A stretch of DNA of 64,000 nt from positions 3,592,481 through 3,656,480 of the forward strand of contig NZ_AP025591.1 in the NCBI RefSeq assembly GCF_023169945.1. The letters are read 5' to 3'. This document shows positions 8,085 through 17,700 of the stretch, in pieces. The translations under genes and the position numbers were made by a program. Numbering within the stretch: the first letter of the stretch is position 1; every line of letters starts with the position of its first letter. Origin of the DNA: Anaeromyxobacter oryzae (GTDB lineage: Bacteria; Myxococcota; Myxococcia; Myxococcales; Anaeromyxobacteraceae). Under the pieces are notes generated by a model. That model was not told the origin of the DNA and did not search any database. It saw only the letters and a list, made by a program, of their open reading frames with translations.

Positions 8085-9773
8085 ATGCGCCCCGTCCTTC
8101 GCTCGCTCGCCCTCGCTGCCGCGCTCGCCGCCGCCCCCGCCCTCGCCGCGCCGCCGCCTCCGCAGGCGTTCCCCGCCGCCGCCGCCCTCCGTCAGGCGGA
8201 GGCCCGGTACGCCCCGGTCGACGTGAAGGTGGACCTTTCGGGGCTGCCCGCGCCGGAGCGGGCGGCGCTGGCGAAGGTCGTCGAGGCGGCCCGGATCATG
8301 GACGCGCTCTTCCTGCGCCAGGTCTGGAGCGGCAACGACGCGCTGCTGCTCGAGCTGCTCGAGGACTCGACGCCGCTCGGCCGCGCGCGCGTGACGTACT
8401 TCCTCCGCAACAAGGGCCCGTGGGACCGCCTCGAGGGTGACCGCGCGTTCGTCCCGGGCGTCCCGGAGAAGCCCAAGGCGGGGAACTTCTACCCGGCGGG
8501 GGCGACCAAGGACGAGGTGGAGCGGTGGGTGGCGACGCTCCCGCCGGACGAGAAGGACGCCGCGACGGGGTTCTTCACCCTCATCCGCCGGCGCCCGGAC
8601 GGGAAGCTCGCGATCGTCCCCTACAGCCTCGAGTACCAGGGCGAGCTCTCGCGCGCGGCGGAGCTGCTCCGCGAGGCGGCGGGGCTCACGCGCGACGCGA
8701 CACTCCGGACGTTCCTCGAGGCGCGGGCGGCGGCGTTCCTCGGGAACGCCTACCGCGAGTCCGACGCGGCGTGGATGCGGCTCGACTCCGCGGTCGAGCC
8801 GACGGTCGGGCCGTACGAGGTGTACGAGGACGAGTGGTTCAACGCGAAGGCCGCGTTCGAGGCGTTCGTCGGCGTGCGGGACGACGCCGAGACCGCGAAG
8901 CTCGCCCGGTTCGCCGCGGAGCTGCAGGGGATCGAGGACGCGCTCCCGATCGACGCGAGCCTCAAGAACCCGAAGCTCGGGGCGCTCGCGCCGATCCGGG
9001 TGGTGAACGAGGTCTTCGCCGCGGGCGACGCCGCGAAGGGCATCCAGACCGCCGCGTACAACCTCCCGAACGACGAGTACATCACCCGGACCATGGGGTC
9101 GAAGCGGGTGATGCTGAAGAACGTGCAGGAGGCGAAGTTCGAGAAGGTCCTCGTCCCGATCGCGAAGGTCGCGCTCTCGCCGGCGGACCGGGCGAACGTC
9201 GCGTTCGACCCGTTCTTCACGCACATCCTCATGCACGAGCTCGTGCACGGGCTCGGGCCGCACGAGGTCAAGCTCCCGGACGGCGCCTCCACGACGGTGC
9301 GGGCCGCCATCGCGGAGACGTACAGCGCCATCGAGGAGGCGAAGGCCGACGTGGGCGGGCTCTTCGCGCTCCAGAAGCTCCTCGACGAGGGCAAGCTCGA
9401 CCGGCGCATGGAGCGGACGCTCTACCCCACGTTCCTCGCCGGCGCGTTCCGCTCGATCCGCTTCGGGCTCAACGAGGCGCACGGGAAGGGGATGGCGCTC
9501 CAGATCAACTGGTTCCTCGACGCGGGCGCGATCACGGAGCGCAAGGACGGGACGTTCGCGATCGACGGGCCGAAGATGAAGGAGGCGGTCGCGTCGCTCA
9601 CCCGCGAGCTCATGACGGTCGAGGGCAAGGGCGACCACGCCGCCGCGAAGGTGCTCCTCGAGCGGCTCGGCGTGATCCGGCCGGAGGTGAAGCGCGTCCT
9701 CGACAGGCTCGCGCGCGTGCCGGTGGACATCGCCCCGCGGTTCGTGACGGCGGACCAGCTGTCGCCGCGGTGA
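8085..9773 (+). CDS. Secreted zinc peptidase, dipeptidyl-peptidase III (M49)-like
   Basis: The 562 residues begin with a Sec signal peptide (RSLALAAALAAAPALA). The zinc motif HELVHGLGPHEV lies at about 384-395, followed some 30 residues later by EEAKADVGG, whose acidic residue would be the third ligand. This layout is that of gluzincins of the M49/DPP III group, but the motif is HExxH with a GLGPH extension, not the classical HELLGH insertion form. The likely role is peptide degradation in the periplasm or outside the cell. The start is ATG with AGGAGA eight bases upstream. It is a single gene, divergent from rmuC and convergent with the phosphoesterase, five bases apart. Confidence 0.75.
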   Translation: MRPVLRSLALAAALAAAPALAAPPPPQAFPAAAALRQAEARYAPVDVKVDLSGLPAPERAALAKVVEAARIMDALFLRQVWSGNDALLLELLEDSTPLGRARVTYFLRNKGPWDRLEGDRAFVPGVPEKPKAGNFYPAGATKDEVERWVATLPPDEKDAATGFFTLIRRRPDGKLAIVPYSLEYQGELSRAAELLREAAGLTRDATLRTFLEARAAAFLGNAYRESDAAWMRLDSAVEPTVGPYEVYEDEWFNAKAAFEAFVGVRDDAETAKLARFAAELQGIEDALPIDASLKNPKLGALAPIRVVNEVFAAGDAAKGIQTAAYNLPNDEYITRTMGSKRVMLKNVQEAKFEKVLVPIAKVALSPADRANVAFDPFFTHILMHELVHGLGPHEVKLPDGASTTVRAAIAETYSAIEEAKADVGGLFALQKLLDEGKLDRRMERTLYPTFLAGAFRSIRFGLNEAHGKGMALQINWFLDAGAITERKDGTFAIDGPKMKEAVASLTRELMTVEGKGDHAAAKVLLERLGVIRPEVKRVLDRLARVPVDIAPRFVTADQLSPR

Positions 9774-9778
9774 AGGCT

Positions 9779-10594
9779 TCACGGAGCGGAAGCATCCCCC
9801 CGCTCCCATCCCCCCGGGCCCCGTGCGAAGGCGACCCGTCCCGACGGCCGGAACCCCCCGCCCTCGAACGCCCGGACCTCGAGCCGGATCCGGCCCGGCG
9901 AGAGCGCGAGGACGTTGTACGCGTTCGGCTCGTCGCGGCGCCGGACGGACGTGGCGGTCGACGCGTGGACGGTGAGGACGGACTGCGCGAGCGCGTGGAC
10001 CGTGTCGCGTACGTCGCCGGCGTGCCCGTGGTGCAGGTGGCCCGTGAGGACGAGGTCGAGCCCCTCGGCCTCGAGCGCCTGGAGCGCCGCCGGCGAGCGG
10101 CCCGCCACGCGCGCGCGGAGCGCCCCGGCGGGCGGCGCGAAGGGGTGATGCGCGACGAGGACCTTCACGCGACCCGGGGCGGCCCGGTACGCCTCGAGGG
10201 CGCGCGAGATCTGCGCCTCGTTGATGCGGCCCTCCTTCCAGACGTTCGAGCGCGCCGTCGAGACCCCGACGACGACGAGCTCGTCGTCGAGGAAGACCGG
10301 CTCGGTCTCGGGACCGAGGTACCGCCGCCAGCGCCCGAGCGGCGAGACGAACCGCCGGATCACCTGGAAGAGCGGCACGTCGTGGTTCCCCGGCACGACC
10401 AGCGCCGGCGCGGGGAGCGCGGCGAGGAAGGCGCGGGCGGCCAGGAACTCGCGCGGGCGCGCGCGCTGGGTGAGGTCGCCGCTCACGATGACGAGCGCCG
10501 GCCGCACCGCGGCGAGGTCCGCCGCGAGCGCCCGGACCACCGGCGGATCCTCCTTGCCGAAGTGCAGGTCGGAGAGGTGGGCGACGATCCTCAC
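9779..10594 (-). CDS. Metallophosphoesterase (calcineurin-like, CpdA-type)
   Basis: Dinuclear metal phosphodiesterase of 271 residues. The metal motifs appear in the usual order: LSDLHFGK (DxH), SGDLTQR (GD), PGNHDVP (GNHD), VAHHPF, and TGHLHHGHAGD (GHxH). The family includes cAMP phosphodiesterase CpdA and many uncharacterised enzymes, and the substrate here is unknown. The start is GTG 10594, overlapping the lipid-kinase stop as GTGA, so the pair is translationally coupled. Confidence 0.88.
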   Translation of the reverse strand: MRIVAHLSDLHFGKEDPPVVRALAADLAAVRPALVIVSGDLTQRARPREFLAARAFLAALPAPALVVPGNHDVPLFQVIRRFVSPLGRWRRYLGPETEPVFLDDELVVVGVSTARSNVWKEGRINEAQISRALEAYRAAPGRVKVLVAHHPFAPPAGALRARVAGRSPAALQALEAEGLDLVLTGHLHHGHAGDVRDTVHALAQSVLTVHASTATSVRRRDEPNAYNVLALSPGRIRLEVRAFEGGGFRPSGRVAFARGPGGWERGDASAP

Positions 10595-11481
10595 GGCGCG
10601 CTCCCCGGCGGCGGCGCGAGGACCCGGAGCGCCCGCGGGCGGGCGCGGTAGACGAGGGGCGTCGCCGCCCGGAACACCTCGCCGTCGGCGGACACGAGCA
10701 GCCGGCCCCGGCGCGCGTCCACCACGAGCTCCGGCACGGCGAGCGCCTCGAGGTCCCGGGCGGTGTCGAGGCGACCGACCGCGGCGCGGAGGGCCATCCC
10801 GGCCAGGCCGGCGCGCGTCGCGTGGCGCACCACGAAGACCGAGAGCGCGCCGCCGTCGAGCGCGGCGCGCCGCTGCGGCGCGAACAGGTCCAGGTCGTAG
10901 AGGTTGTTGCCGACGAAGAGGACGGGGGTGGGCCGGGGCAGCGCGACGCCGCCCACCCGGAGCCGGAGGTGGAACACCGGGAGCCGGGCGAGGGTGCGCG
11001 CCACGGCGAGCGCCATGGCGACCGCCTTCGGCAGGACTCGCCGCCGCTCCCGGTCGCGGACCGCGAGCGGGTAGAGGCCGACGGACGAGTTGTTCACGAA
11101 CACGCGCCCGTTCACCTCGGCGACGTCGACCTCCCGGACCGCGCCCCGGGCGAGGACGCGCGCGGCCTCCTCGAGCTCGAGCGGCAGCCCCAGGTCCCGC
11201 GCGAAGTGGTTGAAGGTGCCGAGCGGGAGGACGCCGAGCGGCGTCGCCGTCCCGGCGAGCGCGCCCGCGACGGCCGACACGGTCCCGTCTCCGCCCGCCG
11301 CGACGACCGCGGCCGCGCCGGCCCCGGCGGCGTCCCGCGCCGTCGCCCCGAGGCGATCGCCGCGGACCGCGAGGACCTCGCCGTCGACACCCGCCGCGCG
11401 GAGCGCGGCCGAGATCGCCGCCGGGCCGCTCCCCGACCCGGCCTTCGCGTTCACGACGACGGTCATCCTCCCAGACGGCAC
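10591..11481 (-). CDS. Diacylglycerol/lipid kinase family protein (DagK/YegS-like)
   Basis: The catalytic domain begins VVVNAKAGSGSGPAAI. The nucleotide motif AAGGDGTVSAVAGALAGT is followed by GVLPLGTFNHFARDLGLP, both diagnostic for the DAGK_cat family. The C-terminal beta-sandwich domain follows. The protein phosphorylates a lipid acceptor such as diacylglycerol or sphingoid base, with ATP. The start may be GTG 11481 or ATG 11466. The latter leaves GGGAGG too close to the start, so the longer form (296 aa) is listed. The gene is coupled to the phosphoesterase. Confidence 0.87.
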   Translation of the reverse strand: MPSGRMTVVVNAKAGSGSGPAAISAALRAAGVDGEVLAVRGDRLGATARDAAGAGAAAVVAAGGDGTVSAVAGALAGTATPLGVLPLGTFNHFARDLGLPLELEEAARVLARGAVREVDVAEVNGRVFVNNSSVGLYPLAVRDRERRRVLPKAVAMALAVARTLARLPVFHLRLRVGGVALPRPTPVLFVGNNLYDLDLFAPQRRAALDGGALSVFVVRHATRAGLAGMALRAAVGRLDTARDLEALAVPELVVDARRGRLLVSADGEVFRAATPLVYRARPRALRVLAPPPGSAP

Positions 11482-11554
11482 GCCATCGTCTACACGGGGC
11501 GCGCGCGCCGCGCAGGACCCGCGGCGGCGGGCGGCCCGTCCGGGAGGAGGCCCG

Positions 11555-12883
11555 CTACGCGGGCGTCTGCGCGGGCGCGGTCGCCTCCTGCAGCGTCACC
11601 GTCCCGTCGTCCTCGTCGTAGGCGAACAGGTCGGCGTAGCGCGCCCAGCCCACCCAGACGGCGAACACGCGCTCGTAGTCCTCGGCGGGCATGCGCAGCA
11701 CGATCGTCTCGAGCACGAAGTCCCGGTCGAGGCGGTGTGACGGCTCCTCGAGGAGCGCGTCGCGGACGTCCGAGAAGATCCGCAGCTCGAGGAGCTTCTT
11801 CCGGAAGTGGGCCTTCCGCCCGTCGGGGTCGGCGGCGGCGAAGGCGCGCCCCTCCGGCGTGAGCACGGCGAGCCGCTTCGGCGTGTCGACGAGATCGAGC
11901 ATCTCGGCCGCCTTCACGATCGTGAGGAGGTGACCGAACTCGCGGTTGGTCTCGGCGGCGATCCGGAACACGTCCTCGCGGCCGCCGCGGGCGGCGAGCC
12001 ACTCGATGAGGCCGACGATCTCGTTGGCCCCCGCCTGCGGCAGCACCTCGGTCGCGGCCGCCGCGGCGGCGGGGACGTCGGGCAGCTCGTGCCCGGTGAT
12101 GAGGTCGTGGAGGCGGTCCACGAGCGCGAGCACCTCCGGCGAGCGGTAGTCTCGCGGCCGCGGCAGCGTGTTCGAGACGATGGTCCGGACGCGGCCCGGA
12201 TTCGCGCCGAGCACGACGATCCGGTCGGCCATGAAGGCCACCTCCTTGATGTCGTGCGAGACGAGGAGGATCGACGACGGGTTGGACTCGCGCTCCGCCC
12301 AGATGTCGAGCACCTCGGCGCGGAGCGCCTCGGCGGTGAGCGCGTCCACCTGGCTGAAGGGCTCGTCCATGAAGAGCACCTCCGGCCGGAGCGAGAGGGC
12401 CCGCGCCATGCCGACCCGCTGCTTCATCCCGCCGGACAGCTCCCGCGGGTAGGCCTCCTCGAAGCCGGAGAGGCCGACCATCCGGATGGCGTCGGCGGCG
12501 CGCGCGGCCACCTCCTCCTCCGGGAGGCGCGCCGCGGTGAGGACCGCCCGCACGTTCTCCGCGACGGACATCCAGGGGAACAAGGCGAAGCTCTGGAAGA
12601 CGATGGCGACGCCGGGCGCGAGGCCGTCGAGCGCGGCGCCCCGGTACCGCACCTGGCCGCGCGTCGGCGTGATGAGGCCGGCGAGGATGCGGAGGATGGT
12701 GGACTTGCCGCAGCCGGACGGGCCGAGCAGCGCCACCACCTCGCCGGGGTTCACCGCGAGCGACACGTCCTCGAGCACCTCGAGGCGCTGCCCGGAGGGG
12801 AGCTGGAACCAGTGGGAGACGCCCTGCATCTCGCAGAGCGGCGAGACGGGGATGGCGGCGGGGGCGGAGGCGGGGTTGGCCAT
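11555..12883 (-). CDS. ABC transporter ATP-binding protein with C-terminal AAA-associated domain
   Basis: The 442 residues fall in two parts. Residues 1-270 form an ABC ATPase of the nitrate/sulfonate/bicarbonate class (Walker [10 protein letters not shown] at 54-62, [30 protein letters not shown]). Residues about 285-430 form a helical winged-helix-like module typical of the AAA-associated C-terminal domain. That module begins [16 protein letters not shown] and carries [18 protein letters not shown]. The gene starts four bases after the permease stop. No binding protein is adjacent. The transported substrate is unknown. Confidence 0.87.
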   Translation of the reverse strand: MANPASAPAAIPVSPLCEMQGVSHWFQLPSGQRLEVLEDVSLAVNPGEVVALLGPSGCGKSTILRILAGLITPTRGQVRYRGAALDGLAPGVAIVFQSFALFPWMSVAENVRAVLTAARLPEEEVAARAADAIRMVGLSGFEEAYPRELSGGMKQRVGMARALSLRPEVLFMDEPFSQVDALTAEALRAEVLDIWAERESNPSSILLVSHDIKEVAFMADRIVVLGANPGRVRTIVSNTLPRPRDYRSPEVLALVDRLHDLITGHELPDVPAAAAAATEVLPQAGANEIVGLIEWLAARGGREDVFRIAAETNREFGHLLTIVKAAEMLDLVDTPKRLAVLTPEGRAFAAADPDGRKAHFRKKLLELRIFSDVRDALLEEPSHRLDRDFVLETIVLRMPAEDYERVFAVWVGWARYADLFAYDEDDGTVTLQEATAPAQTPA

Positions 12884-12887
12884 GGCG

Positions 12888-14630
12888 TCACCGCGCGACG
12901 GCGTAGCGGCGCTCGGCCAGATCGGAGACCGGGCGCCAGACGAGCCGGTTGAAGAGGACCACGACGACGGACATGACGACGACGCTCGCGGCGAGCAGCG
13001 GGAAGTCGGCGTGCTCCGCGGCGGCCGAGACCCGCGCGCCCAGGCCGAACGTGGAGAGCGTCCGGTGCTGCGTCGTGACGTACTCCGACACGATCGACGC
13101 GTTCCAGGCGCCGCCCGCCGCGGTCACCCAGCCGGTGACGAGGTACGGCAGCACCGACGGGAAGAGCAGCCGCCGGAAGAGCGCGAGCCCGCCGATCCGG
13201 TAGCTCCGCGCCGCCTCCCTGAGGTCGGCGGGGACGGCCATCGCGCCGGCCACCACGTTGAAGAGGATGTACCACTGCGTCCCGAGGAGCATCAGGACGA
13301 CGCTCCCCGCCCCGAGGCCCACGCCGAGCTTCGCGAGGACCGCGATGGCGGCCGGGAAGAGCATCGGCGCGGGGAAGCTCGCGACCACCTGCACCACCGG
13401 CTGGAGCAGGCGCGACAGCCGCGGGGAGAGGCCGATGGCGAGCCCGGCAGGGAGCGCCCAGAGCGTGCCGAGCGCGGTCGACGCGAGGACGCGCCCGAGC
13501 GTCGCGAGGGCGGCGGCGACGGTCATCGCCCACTCGCGGCCGGGGACGGCGCGCACGAGCAGCACGAGCTGGACGGCGGCCGCCCCGAGGCCCGCCACGA
13601 GGAGGACGAGGAGCGCGACGGCGAGGGCCTGCGCCGCGGCGCCCGGCGCCGCGACGCGCGCCGCGGGGACGGCCGGGCGGGACCGGCGGCGCAGCGCGGC
13701 GCCTGCGCGATCCACCAGGGCGCCGCCCGCCGCGAGGAGGCGAGAGCGCCGCAGCACCTCGAGGAACCACGACTCCGCCGCCTCCGCCTGCCCGGCGTCC
13801 TCCTGCCGGAACTTCTGCGACCAGACCACGACCGGCCTCCAGAGGAGCTGGTCGAGGGCCACGATCATGAGCGTCATGGCGAGGACGGCCCAGGCCATCG
13901 CGGGACCGTCCCCGCGCGCCACGGCGACGGACATGTACGAGCCGAGGCCGGGGAGCCGGAAGTCCTTGTCGCCGAGGACGAACGCCTCGCTCACCATCAG
14001 GAAGAACCACCCGCCGGCCATCGACATCATCGAGTTCCAGACGAGCCCGATGACGCTCGCGGGCAGCTCCACCCAGCGGAACCGCTCCGTCCAGGAGAAC
14101 CGGTAGGTGCGCGCGACCTCGAGCTGGTCCGCCGGCACCGATCGGACCGACCGGTAGAAGCTGAACGTCATGTTCCAGGCCTGGCCGGTGAAGATCATCA
14201 CGATCGCGGCGAGCTCGAGCCCCGCGTTGGATCGCGGGAACAGCGCGACGAGGGCGAGGACGAGCCCGGGCATGAACCCGAGGACCGGCACGCTCTGCAG
14301 GACGTCGAGCAGCGGGATGAGGATCCGCTCGGCGCGCCGATCCTTCGCGGCCCAGTAGCCGTAGCCGAGGGTGAAGAAGAGGGAGAGGAGGTACGCGGCG
14401 ATCCCCCGCGACAGCGAGAGGAGCGCGTAGCCGGGCAGGGCGCGGGGCGAGAGGTCGATCTCGACCTGCGGGCGGAGGACCCCGGTGAAGTCGGCGGCGA
14501 CGCGGCTCACCGCGAACGCGATGCCGCCGACCGCGGCGAGCACCGCGACGTCGGCGGCGCCGAAGCGCCGCGTCGAGCGGCGGAGGAACGCGGTCGCGTC
14601 ACCCCAGGCGCGGAGCCAGAGCGTGGTCAC
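12888..14630 (-). CDS. ABC transporter permease with two tandem permease domains
   Basis: The 580 residues contain two copies of the binding-protein-dependent permease fold. The first (about 70-280) carries [20 protein letters not shown] as its EAA loop. The second (about 360-575) carries [21 protein letters not shown] charged Ala/Arg linker separates them. A single polypeptide could therefore form the whole channel with the coupled ATPase downstream. The start is GTG 14630. No substrate-binding protein is encoded next to it, which is unusual for an importer. Confidence 0.85.
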   Translation of the reverse strand: MTTLWLRAWGDATAFLRRSTRRFGAADVAVLAAVGGIAFAVSRVAADFTGVLRPQVEIDLSPRALPGYALLSLSRGIAAYLLSLFFTLGYGYWAAKDRRAERILIPLLDVLQSVPVLGFMPGLVLALVALFPRSNAGLELAAIVMIFTGQAWNMTFSFYRSVRSVPADQLEVARTYRFSWTERFRWVELPASVIGLVWNSMMSMAGGWFFLMVSEAFVLGDKDFRLPGLGSYMSVAVARGDGPAMAWAVLAMTLMIVALDQLLWRPVVVWSQKFRQEDAGQAEAAESWFLEVLRRSRLLAAGGALVDRAGAALRRRSRPAVPAARVAAPGAAAQALAVALLVLLVAGLGAAAVQLVLLVRAVPGREWAMTVAAALATLGRVLASTALGTLWALPAGLAIGLSPRLSRLLQPVVQVVASFPAPMLFPAAIAVLAKLGVGLGAGSVVLMLLGTQWYILFNVVAGAMAVPADLREAARSYRIGGLALFRRLLFPSVLPYLVTGWVTAAGGAWNASIVSEYVTTQHRTLSTFGLGARVSAAAEHADFPLLAASVVVMSVVVVLFNRLVWRPVSDLAERRYAVAR

Positions 14631-14705
14631 CGGGGTCTTGTCGCGCCGGGGAAAGGAGGCGTCAAGCGGAACCGCCCGGCGCGAACGCGGCGCCGGCGAC
14701 GCGGG

Positions 14706-17700
14706 CTAGGCGGGCGCGCCCGGGCCGGGCGCGGGCGCCTTCTTCGGCCTGCGCGGCGGGTCCTTCTCGCGCGGCGGCTTCTTCCCGGGAGCGGCCTTGT
14801 CGGTGGCGGGCACGGGCGCCGCCGCCGGCCCGGGCGGGACCGCCGGCGCGGGCGCCGGGCCGAGCGCGGCGAGGCGGCGCTTCGCGAGCACCTCGGCGGA
14901 GGTCGGGTCCTCCGGCTCCGGCGCGACGCGCGCGTAGGCGTCGCGCGCGACGTCGAGGAGGCCGAAGCCCTCCGCGATCCGGCCGAACACGAACCAGTCC
15001 GACGGGCCCGGCGCGGCGCCGCCGTCGGCGTCGAGCGACTCGAGCAGCACCTGGCGCGCCTCGCCCGCCCGGCCGAGGGAGGCGAGGATGGCGGCGAGCG
15101 TGTTCAGGCCGGCGTGGTTCCGGTCGCGCTCGCCGGAGGTGGCGCGCCGCGCCCATTCGAGCATCTCCTTCGCGGGCTCGGGGCGGTACAGCTCGAGCCA
15201 CGCGGCGTTGTTGTAGATGACCGGGGTCGCGCGGCCGGCGTCGATGGCGCGCCGCCAGATCCGGGCCGCGGCGGGGACGTCGCCGAGCTGGGTGTACGCG
15301 CTGCCGAGCGTGCCGAGGACGTCGGGATCGCCGGGCAGGCGGTCCAGCGCCGTGGCGGCGAGGGCGTCGAGGTCGGCGCGGCGACCGAGCTTCTCGAGGG
15401 CGAAGACCTTCACGGCGATGGCGTCGCCCGAGGCGGGATCGTCGGTGAGGAGGCCGTCTCCGACCGAGAGGAGGTCCGCCCACCTCTTCGCGCTCCGGTA
15501 CGACTGCGCGAGCGCGAACCCGAGGGCGCGCCGCTCGGCGGGGTCCCGGGCGGCGGCGCGCTCGGCGTCGAGGACGAGCGCGGCGCGGCCCGCCGGATCG
15601 GCCCACGCCCGGATCGCGGCGGCGGCGCGCCTCGCCTCGGCGGCGGTCGACGCCGCGCCGGGGTGCCAGAGCGCCGCGAGCATCCCGGCGGGCGACGCCG
15701 GGTCGCCCGGCGCCCCCGGCAACACCTCGCGAGCCCACTCGAGCCAGCGCCGCGCGCCTGCGAGATCGCCCTCGGTCACGCGCCGGAGCGCCTCCTCGCC
15801 CAGGATCGGCCAGGCCGAGTCGGTGGCGAGGACCTTCAGCTCCTTGCCCTCCCGCACCAGGAACAGCGCCGGGGGGTTCTCCCCCGCCGAGCTCGGGAAG
15901 CGGAGCCGGACCCGGAGCCCCGTCGCGGGATCGCCGTCCTGGAGCAGCTCGAGCTTCGAGAGGGTGAGATCGAGGAAGACGTCGACGGAGGCGCCGTGGA
16001 GCACGCGCCGGAAGCTGTGGACGGGCACGCGGACCCCGCCCTCGAGCACCGGGACGAGCTCGGCGGGCAGGCGCGCGCGCGCGAGCAGCGGCGCGAGCGC
16101 CTTGTCCGGCTCGGGCGACGTGAGGGACACGACGAAGACGCGCCGGACGAGGCGCTCGACGTCCGTCCCCCGGTCCTTCAGCGTCTCCCACGGCACGATG
16201 CCCTCGAACGTCTCCGCCTGCTGGCGGATCTCGGCGGCGTTCGGCGCGCCCTGCGCCGCGGCGGCGGCGAGGCCGGTCGCCGGCCCGTACCGGCGGACGC
16301 GGACGAGCTGGCGGGAGGCGTCCCGGAGCGCGTCGCGGCGGCCCTCGCCGAGGCTGCGCGCCTCCTCCTCGGCCGCCTGGACCCCGCGCTGGGCCGCGAT
16401 GGCGGCGAGCAGCGCCGCGTCGCGGTCCTTGTCGCGCGGAAGGTCGCGCGCCAGCGCCTCGGCGTCGGCGAAGCGCCCCGCCGCGAGGAGCGCGGCGAGG
16501 TGGCCGTCGCCGTAGCCCTTCTCGTCGAGGTCCACCCGGATCGCCTGGTACTCGGCGATCGCCTCGTCGAGCCGCGCGCCGCGCCCGTGGCGCTCGCCGT
16601 CCGGCGCGTGCGCGAGCAGCTCGGCGAGCACGGCGCGGCCGCCGGCGTGCTCCGGGTCGAGCGCCTTCGCGGCGCGGTAGGCGGCCACCGCGCCGGAGTG
16701 GTCGAAGCCGGGCCCGTGGAACCGGCCGATGGCGTCGTGCTCGAGCGCGAAGCCGAGCACCCGGTGCGCCCAGGCCCGCTTCGGCTCGAGCGCGACGGCC
16801 GCGCGGGCCTCCGCGACCGCCGCGTCGCGGAACCCGAGCTGCAGCAGCGCGAGCGCGAGGTGGAGGTGATGGAGCGCCTCCGCCGGGTGGAGCGCGCCGA
16901 GCCGGTGCATCTCCGCGAGCGCCTCCGGCACCTTCCCGGCCGCGAGCAGCGCCGCCCCGATCCGCTCGAAGCGGATCCGGGGGCTCCGCTCGGCGATGAT
17001 GGCCCGCGCCCGCCGCCCGAGCGCGTCGGCGTCGGCCGGCGCGAGCCGGCGGGCGCCCGTGTCGAAGCGGAAGGTGACGGTGACGGAGCCGTCCGGCTCG
17101 AGCGCGTAGGCCTGCGAGAGGCGCGCGGGCCCGAACCGCTCCTCGCTGCCGGCCGGCAGCGGCGGGGCGCGGAACCCGTCCGGCGGGATGAGCCGGTACA
17201 CGATCTCCCACTGGTACGGGACCGGGAGGAACAGGTCGCTCCTCCGCGCCGGCGGGTCGTGCGCCTTCGCGCCGGCCGTGCCGCGCTCGCCGATGACCGC
17301 GGACGGGAGGCCGTCGAAGACCTGGTCCGGCGCGACCGGCACCTCCGCCTCGTCGTCCTCGGTCTGCGCGACGTCGGCGCCGCTCGCCTCGACGCGCACG
17401 CGCAGCGGCCGCGAGACGTCCTCGAGGTCGTCCACCGCGGACGACACGAGCTCCTCGGCCCCGAACACGTCCTTCGCGTAGCGGGCGGCGAGCTCCTCGC
17501 GGCGATCCGCGGGGACCCGGTCGCGCGCCGCGCGCTCCGCCGCGGCGAAGGCGCCGCGGAGCTCGCGCGTCTCGACGATCCGGCCCTTCCCGAGCTCGGC
17601 GAGGTGGACCTCGCGGACGGTCCGCGCGCGGTTCTCGGCGGGGCCGCTCTCGGGCGTCCGGACGAGGTCCTTCACGCCCTTCCCCGTGACGAGCGCGAGC

